DNA of 64,000 bases from positions 434,001 through 498,000 of the forward strand of contig JAKULF010000007.1 of the NCBI GenBank assembly GCA_022661535.1. The letters run 5' to 3'. The translations under genes and the position numbers were made by a program. The notes under the pieces were generated by a model. The model worked only from the letters and a program-made list of their open reading frames with translations, was not told where the DNA came from and ran no database searches. Of this stretch, positions 57,860 through 64,000 are shown in pieces (within the stretch, counting starts at the first letter, position 1; each line of letters opens with the position of its first letter). This stretch comes from Eutypa lata (taxonomy: Eukaryota > Ascomycota > Sordariomycetes > Xylariales > Diatrypaceae).

Positions 57860-60362
57860 CGACGGCGAACGATAAGGACAAAAGACGGTACCTCATTATG
57901 CGCTGTGACAGCCGGGATGGTGCGGGGGGGGGGGATACGAATCCCCGTTCCTGTAGGGTGCAAGGACTCAGTCATATGCATAGACTGCAGTCGTTGACGA
58001 GATGAGGAACCCTGGCTGACCATCATGGCGAGGGAATCTCAAACCGATATTGGAGGGCTTCTGGCTTTGGATGTGGAAGAGTTGCCGATAATCAGCTAGG
58101 GTTGTGGTTGTATCGTAGACCTTGAGTCGCCGTGGTTAAGTCTCATTCTAGTGGTTTTAAGGTCAGCTGTGGTTAGGGAAGAAAATGTTCTTGCTGGATG
58201 GTTAAACTGAGAGCCAAAGATGGAGCAGTGGATCCTCTTGGGTTGGATGTGTGGGTTGGCTAGGACATGGAGTAGATTTCTTCGATACTCCAATCAGTTA
58301 GTGGAGGAAAAACTGTAATATACCTAATCACTGGTAGTATAACAAGTCATTTCAACAGTAAAAGGTAGTGAAATAAGAGATGCACCTACATAGTGAGTGG
58401 TCTAGGATGCCTCAATCGTAAGCAAATCATTCAGGGCATATTAAAGTTAATGGTAAATTAAACAATTCACGTATAGCACTACGGCCAACGTTGAAGTTGA
58501 ATACTGTCAATTTAATCATAAATTATTACGGCATTCCACGCCAAAAACAGAAAAGGCTTAAAGGGAAAGAAAAAGCAAAAAGAATATATTAAGGTTGATT
58601 TAATTTAAAAAGATCATTATTAAGGACTATACATATAACTATGTAGTAACTTACTGTACACAATAGATGGCACTCGTCGTATTGCCAATTCCTTGTCTAC
58701 CCCCGTTTTACTAGTGATGGCAACCGTAACTTTCTCCTTAATCCCTCCTATAGCATTATTGATATCTAGTGGGGAGCCCAGTCATTAGATTTGTTCTATC
58801 GAACCTCTTCGTTCCTCTCAATACAATCTTATCCGTGTCCGAAGGGGAAACCGATTAATCCTCCTGGTCTTTGGCGTTGTATATTGGAGTTTTAGCATTT
58901 AGCGATACACTGTCATCGAGAAATAGTATAAGTTGTCTGGCGAATCCGGACGGGATCGATTCCAAATTAAACTAGGATGACAAAATACCATCCAGGATAT
59001 TATTGAAACTCTCGCTTACTGGCATATACTGACAAATTGACATGGTATATATGGGATCACATAAGCAGACTGAGACATGGGAGTCTGAAGTATAGGCCTT
59101 ATATATCTGTGGGGTCTTAACTAAGTTTAGGTATTCAATCCAAATCTAGCTGCTAACCACTCTTTCCATTCATCAGCCAAGGTTTTAGTGGTTTTTTCTT
59201 AATCCAATCCCATTCATCTGGTTGGTGGTGACTTGTCAACAACTCACGACGCCTTGTTCAACTAAAAAGGGCACAGTCCAAAATAACACTACGGCCAGGG
59301 GTTAGTTAACGTTAAAAGTCCAAGGAGTAAGAGGAAGATTCAGGCATCACTAACACGACCCATGCCTTCCTTGGACATACTAGGGATGTAGAAACAAGTA
59401 CAGTAGACTTTAGCGATGATGGTAATATCAGCTAGGGTAATACTTCATACTTCCCGATACTTCTAGGTTGCTGATATGTTGCGGTACATGTTAACGCCGC
59501 CGTGCCCTTCCAGGCCCCAACGTTATGGCCAATGGGGTTCTCCCGGCAGATCGCCAACCCCAATGCTAACACTTGCGGACTTCTTCAGCCAACCACACGA
59601 CATCAAAACCAGGTAAGTACGCCGCATAAAACTCCGCCGCTAACGCAAAACTCCGCACTTATATATGCACGGTTCGTACAGATGGTCCCACTTAGGTTGA
59701 GATGACTTTTCGAGATACGGTGGCAAGAGTAGTACTCTACTGTCCGTGCCGTCTTACATCACCTGGTACACGACTAACGATGGGTATTGGAATATTAGCA
59801 GATAATACTTTTACCGCTATGCTACAAAGTTTCCGATGAAGGTAAGAGTAGGGCGGCGAATCCGCCTAATCAATGGCCGTACTTCGTAGTACTTTGCTTG
59901 TTTTGCTTGATCAACTGTTTTTCAATAATCTATAGTAGGTTGAACGATAGTGAAATTTATATTCTTGATTATATCTAATATATGTTCCTCATCAAGCAGA
60001 ACCAAAACTCTACTGAACACATCCAGATACAGACACTTACCATCCAACCAGTGATTTTGCTGGTAGCATTATCCTACAATCATTCAATCTAGGAAATATA
60101 ATGTCTAACAGTTCTTTGTGCACAAATATGCATGTCTTGATATTTATTACGAGCATAAAATTGTCCTTCAAGTCATCTATTATACCACCACTTGAAATAT
60201 GTAAATTTCCTAGTGATGCTCTCCCTACGACCTTGTGTATGAATAATAACTTCCCAATATTAATAGTGTATAAGCATATGTAATAAAGCCACATAGTTTT
60301 CGGTTTTCATAGCCTAAAAACCAAGTCTAGAAATGTATCTGTCCATATAAGCTGAAAAGGTC
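57860..60362. other. 2.5-kb gene-poor interval
   Basis: Only short frames (for example 58293-58096 minus, 59502-59705 plus, 60294-60037 minus) without family resemblance. Homopolymer G near 57923-57933. No transposon ends or RNA genes were recognised. Confidence 0.4.
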
Positions 60363-62017
60363 TCACAGCTTGCTCACATCGAAACTCTTTCTCCACCGCT
60401 CACCATACCGTATTAGAACCACTGGTACCGGAATGCAAGCAACAGCGATAAACCCGAGCAAGTTATTCCCCCAACCTAGCCCCAGGGCTGCGTACATGCT
60501 CTGGCCAGCCAGGGGCAAGATAGCACCCATTATGCTTCGCACCACCGTGTTCGCTGCCAGAGCACTCGCCGCGTAGGTAGTAAATGCGTCTACTAGGTAG
60601 CTCACGATGCACATGAAGACAGCAATATTCCCGATTCCTATGAATGCGGTACCGATAATAGGCACGATCCAGTGGGTCTTGTACTGCGCCGACCATCCAT
60701 ATAAGAAGAGGCCGGCGGGGATGAAGAACGCACCGACGACGAGAGGCGGGAGGCGGTACTCGGGTTGCATGGTCCCCGAAGGCGTGTCGGGTCTTGGCTT
60801 TGATTTCGCTTTGACCATGCGATCAGACACGGCGCCAATGGCGAAAAGGCCAAGTAGGGACCCAATGCCGATACCGAGGAATGTGAGCCCGACGGAGTTG
60901 GTTGTGAACCCGTACTGCTCTTGAAACACGTATGTGAAGGTCGAGAACATCAGGTACTGGTATCCGTACACGACACCGGCGTACAGCGAGGTGGCAAGGA
61001 CGATAGGCGAAAAGAGCAGAAGCTTGGTTGGTCGCTTGATTGATCGAATCCACAGTTGTTGCACCGACTCGCCCGTGTCGCGTTTCGAACGCAGATTGGT
61101 GTTTCCGGTTTCCTTGATCAGGCGTTGTGTTTTGCGCTTCAGGAGCACCGTAGGGTAGGTCTCGCGCAGGAACAGGAAGGAAATGAGGGCGAAGAACCCG
61201 CCGATGATCGTGATGACCCAGAAGACCCATCGCCAGCCGCGGCCGGCTACAAGATACCCGCCCGCTACGGGACCAATGACTGGTCCCAGGAGAGATCCCA
61301 GGGCGTAGATTGCTATCACTCCTCCTCGCTTCTCTTGTGCTATGAGGTCCGCGATTGTGCCGCCGCCTACGAGAAAAAAGACATGGTGTTAGTGAGTAGC
61401 AAGTCGATATTTGCAAGGGAGTGGATATTCTCAGGGAAGGGGAGGCGTCGCATACCATTTGTCACAGGTGCGGAACCGAAACAACCTTGAAAAAATCGAA
61501 AAGCGATCAGCATGCCCAGGTTCGTGCTAACAGCACATGCAACGGAGAAAACGATGAAGCCGATGTTGCAGATGTGATAGATGATTGCTCTCCCATACAT
61601 CTCAGACGCCGGGGCCAAGACCAACGGGCCAATAGCGAACCCGAGGACGTAGACCGAAACGACGAAATCGGCCAACAAGGCGTTCGAGCTGTTGAACTCG
61701 GCCATGAGCTGCGGAACTCCGGGCGCGAACATGGAAGAAGCTAGAGGCGTGATGAACGTGAGTGCACTAATTATACCGACATTGATCGCTTTGAAGCCGG
61801 AGCTGAAGTTGGCTGGGTTTTCCGGATCATCGGGGCCGTCCCAATCGACGATATTACCACCATAGACCACTTGGGCCTGCTCGACATCAACTCTCTCGGC
61901 GGGTAGGACATCTTGCTCTTCTCCGGTTGTGTTCGAGCTACTCACAGGGAGGTCTAAACTCGCGGCTTTCTCATTCCCTGGGCCATTGGGTTTGGGAGCC
62001 CTGTCGTTAGAAGGCAT
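60363..62017 (-). CDS. MFS drug:H+ antiporter-like transporter (DHA1 type)
   Basis: Plasma-membrane exporter of 521 residues from the ATG at 62017 (an in-frame ATG at 62092 would give 546). Two exons, 62017-61456 and 61366-60363, with an 89-nt intron that splits the N-G-G-G-T-I-A-D-L junction in frame. The hydrophilic N-terminus ends in VDWDGPDDPENPANF, the classic lead-in of fungal DHA1 carriers. Further motifs are FVVSVYVLGFAIGPLVLAPA, SEMYGR, RFFQGCFGSAP and GSLLGPVIGPVAGGYLV (motif C of 12-TM antiporters). About 12 hydrophobic helices are present and the C-terminus is short. It probably exports toxic compounds or metabolites. It lies 22 kb from the oxidative cluster, so a role there is only possible. 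Confidence 0.92.
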
Positions 62018-62684
62018 GGTCACCTTGATTAGCCTGGCTTGATGTGAATGTAGAGAGAAAGAGCCGCGACTTTTCGGTTGGATATCTGTCAAAATAAAGC
62101 ATGCGTTAGTCTGGGATGGTTCAATTGCAGTGTCTTATAAAACCAAGCAACGCCAAATCAGCTTTACGGTCCTGTAACCGACATGTAGTAACATCTGTTG
62201 ACTTCCGGAGGTAAGGCCTATGTCCGTAAGAAGAACAATTTCCGATGTTACACTCCGCCAGCCCCCCTTTATCTAGTATGTAAATAACCCTAGTCTCAGG
62301 TCCCCGCAACATTTCTCCTTAAAGGTCTTACACTAGGTAGCACAAGAAAATCAACGAACCAATCATATTCACTATTAATCAAGTACTCTTGCCTATTAAG
62401 GTAACTATATCTTGACAGTTATATAATGGTCGGTTAGAAGCACCCCAAGACAAAAATATGCAACTCTCGTCTACTTTGCGGACTTGTTAACTTTTGCAGA
62501 CTACTTAGGTATTGTATCTTAGGTGAACCGGGTTATAACAAGCTAATTAACGGTTTCAACAAATCAAACCGACCACGAAAGTCCGCACCACACCGTCGTT
62601 GAATAAGCTTGACGATGTTTGTTCTATTAGAGACGAAAACGGTAATTTGAAACGAGCATATTGCCTCGAGCGGTGTGTATTAAA
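62018..62684. other. Intergenic, MFS promoter side
   Basis: Region upstream of the MFS gene. No other gene or repeat was recognised before the AT-rich patch. Confidence 0.4.
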
Positions 62685-62975
62685 AGTTTAACGTTTTTTA
62701 AAACCTTTATTTATTAAGCCGTATGATTTAAATGGATTATATATACGTAATATTATGCATTATTATTTAATAAATAATTTAATAATATTAATTATAATAA
62801 ATATATATTAAAATTAAAAATTATTTAATTATATTAATAAATCTTTATAAAAATAAAGTTTATATAAAGAATATAATTAAACGTTTTAAAAATTATAAAA
62901 ATTAAATTTATTTAATATATATATATATATTATTTATTTTTATTTAAAATGATATAAATGTTAAAACTTAAAAAT
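62685..62975. repeat. Small RIP-mutated AT-rich patch
   Basis: About 290 bp with the same signature as the large AT-rich blocks (C left only in CpG or CTT contexts) inside otherwise normal sequence. It is probably a short transposon fragment. I saw no terminal inverted repeats or target duplication around it. Confidence 0.6.
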
Positions 62976-63149
62976 AAATGTCTTTCACAAGTGGGTCGAA
63001 GGAGTTACCTCTTGTAGGATTTTCTTTTCACCCCGCTATTTGTAATTTTGCACTCTTTCGGTTTTTTTGAAAGGGGGGGTTTTTTCTTCCTCGAAAATCA
63101 GCCATTCCCGCTTAGTTGAAACTTCATCTGCAGTCTTTACGAAGTCGCT

Positions 63150-64000
63150 ATGCCAGACCAAGCGCAGTATAAAGCCTCCACGAGGAACGCCACTCGATCC
63201 GATAATGCGGGACCTAAAGACAAACGCGTCGTTCAGGAGGTCCGACTGCTCGATCGCTTCACATGGGCCAACTTCACCTGCACTCAATCTACAGGCGGCA
63301 TGGCCATTCTCTTATCCCAAACCCCCCATCAATTTCCCGGGCTGCAAACCGCCGGTGTCGTAATCTTCATCCTCAACCTAGTTCTATTCGTCCTCTTCAC
63401 CACAGCCATGATCTGTCGGTTCGTACAAAAACCTTCCAACTTCCGCAAATCCCTGACGGAACCCCCCGAGGCCTACTTTACTGGCTCTCTATGGCTCTCG
63501 ATGGCAACCATCATCATTTGTATGCAACGTTTCGGTGTTCCGTACGCCGGTCCTTGGATCATCGTCGCCGTCCGGGTTCTCTTCTGGACCTATGCCGCTA
63601 TCACCTTGACGTATAGCATCGGTATCTTCGTCGTCATGTTTATCGTTTGCCCCCTCGAGCCTGGTACCATGAGCCCACCAATGTTTCTGATGATCTATAA
63701 CGCCATGCTTACCGGCACTGTCGCCTCGTCTATTGCAGCAAGTCAACCTCTTTCACAACGAATGGCCATCATCGTTGCCGGCATTGCTTTTCAAGGTCTT
63801 GGGTGGATCTTGTGCCTTTTATTTCTTCCGTTCTTCGTAAACAACATGCTTGTCAATGGTCTCGGCCCGGAAAACCAAAGACCCGGACTCTTTTTATCCG
63901 TGGGTTCGTCAGGATACACCATTGTGGCTCTCATTGGGTGCGCCAAGGCGATCCCCGATGGAGACGGATACTTCGCGAAGCACCCTACTGCTTCAGAAAC
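63150..64000 (+). CDS. TDT-family transporter (Mae1/Ssu1-like), 3' end beyond window
   Basis: Uninterrupted frame from ATG 63150 to the window edge (at least 283 codons), partial at the 3' end. The sequence RFTWANFTCTQSTGGMAILL followed by LSQTPHQFPGLQTAGVVIFI and AYFTGSLWLSMATIIIC is diagnostic of the tellurite-resistance/dicarboxylate transporter family, whose fungal members export sulfite (Ssu1) or import malate (Mae1). At least six hydrophobic helices are visible, and the family usually has about ten. The N-terminal cytosolic segment is short and charged. The substrate cannot be told from this part. Confidence 0.88.
   Translation, partial: MPDQAQYKASTRNATRSDNAGPKDKRVVQEVRLLDRFTWANFTCTQSTGGMAILLSQTPHQFPGLQTAGVVIFILNLVLFVLFTTAMICRFVQKPSNFRKSLTEPPEAYFTGSLWLSMATIIICMQRFGVPYAGPWIIVAVRVLFWTYAAITLTYSIGIFVVMFIVCPLEPGTMSPPMFLMIYNAMLTGTVASSIAASQPLSQRMAIIVAGIAFQGLGWILCLLFLPFFVNNMLVNGLGPENQRPGLFLSVGSSGYTIVALIGCAKAIPDGDGYFAKHPTASE

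Noticed and set aside
60607..61744. Plus-strand frames opposite the MFS gene
   Set aside because: Antisense shadows of a well-supported transporter.

Overview
The window looks like an accessory, transposon-rich stretch of a filamentous ascomycete (Pezizomycotina) chromosome. Genes carry short GT-AG introns of about 50-90 nt. The protein families are typical of fungi: a Zn2Cys6 regulator, cytochrome P450s, a fungal rhodopsin-domain membrane protein, F-box-type proteins and fungal PhyH dioxygenases. Several blocks are saturated with C-to-T and G-to-A changes, as expected from repeat-induced point mutation (RIP). I cannot name the species.

Layout. 1-9480 is an extremely AT-rich, RIP-destroyed block. 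It ends in a direct repeat whose inner copy is mutated and whose outer copy is nearly intact. 9.8-11.3 kb holds a decayed FMN-dependent 2-hydroxy-acid oxidase gene. 11.8-15.8 kb holds a five-exon gene for an unrecognised protein of about 1,245 residues. An intron-bearing tRNA-Ser(CGA) follows at 16.3 kb.

17-38 kb is the best-preserved part and resembles a secondary-metabolism tailoring cluster. In order it has an Acr-2-like Zn2Cys6 factor (minus), a PhyH-type Fe(II)/2-oxoglutarate dioxygenase (plus), a second PhyH dioxygenase (minus), an ankyrin-like protein (plus), a P-loop sulfotransferase-like protein (minus), a GMC oxidoreductase (plus), P450-1 (minus), a rhodopsin-domain membrane protein (minus) and P450-2 (plus, ten exons). 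No PKS, NRPS, terpene cyclase or prenyltransferase is visible, so the cluster has no backbone enzyme inside this window. The idea of a shared pathway is inference from co-location and chemistry.

38.5-57 kb is a graveyard. It contains a gene broken by two stops and a frameshift, a TA-flanked terminal-inverted-repeat DNA element with a RIP-saturated interior, and an F-box-type gene cut in two by a 7.2-kb Ty1/Copia-like LTR retrotransposon (174-bp LTRs). It also has a solo LTR of the same family with a perfect 5-bp target duplication, three related genes for small membrane plus coiled-coil proteins (one clearly broken), a fragmented adenylate-forming enzyme, and a small secreted protein with a decayed second copy. 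Many breaks in otherwise normal-composition genes are CAG-to-TAG type stops, which suggests RIP leaking from the transposons.

57-64 kb has a long gene-poor stretch, then an intact DHA1-type MFS transporter (minus), a small RIP-mutated patch, and a TDT-family (Mae1/Ssu1-like) transporter that runs off the right edge. Exon boundaries are deduced from GT/AG sites and reading-frame continuity and have not been checked against transcripts.
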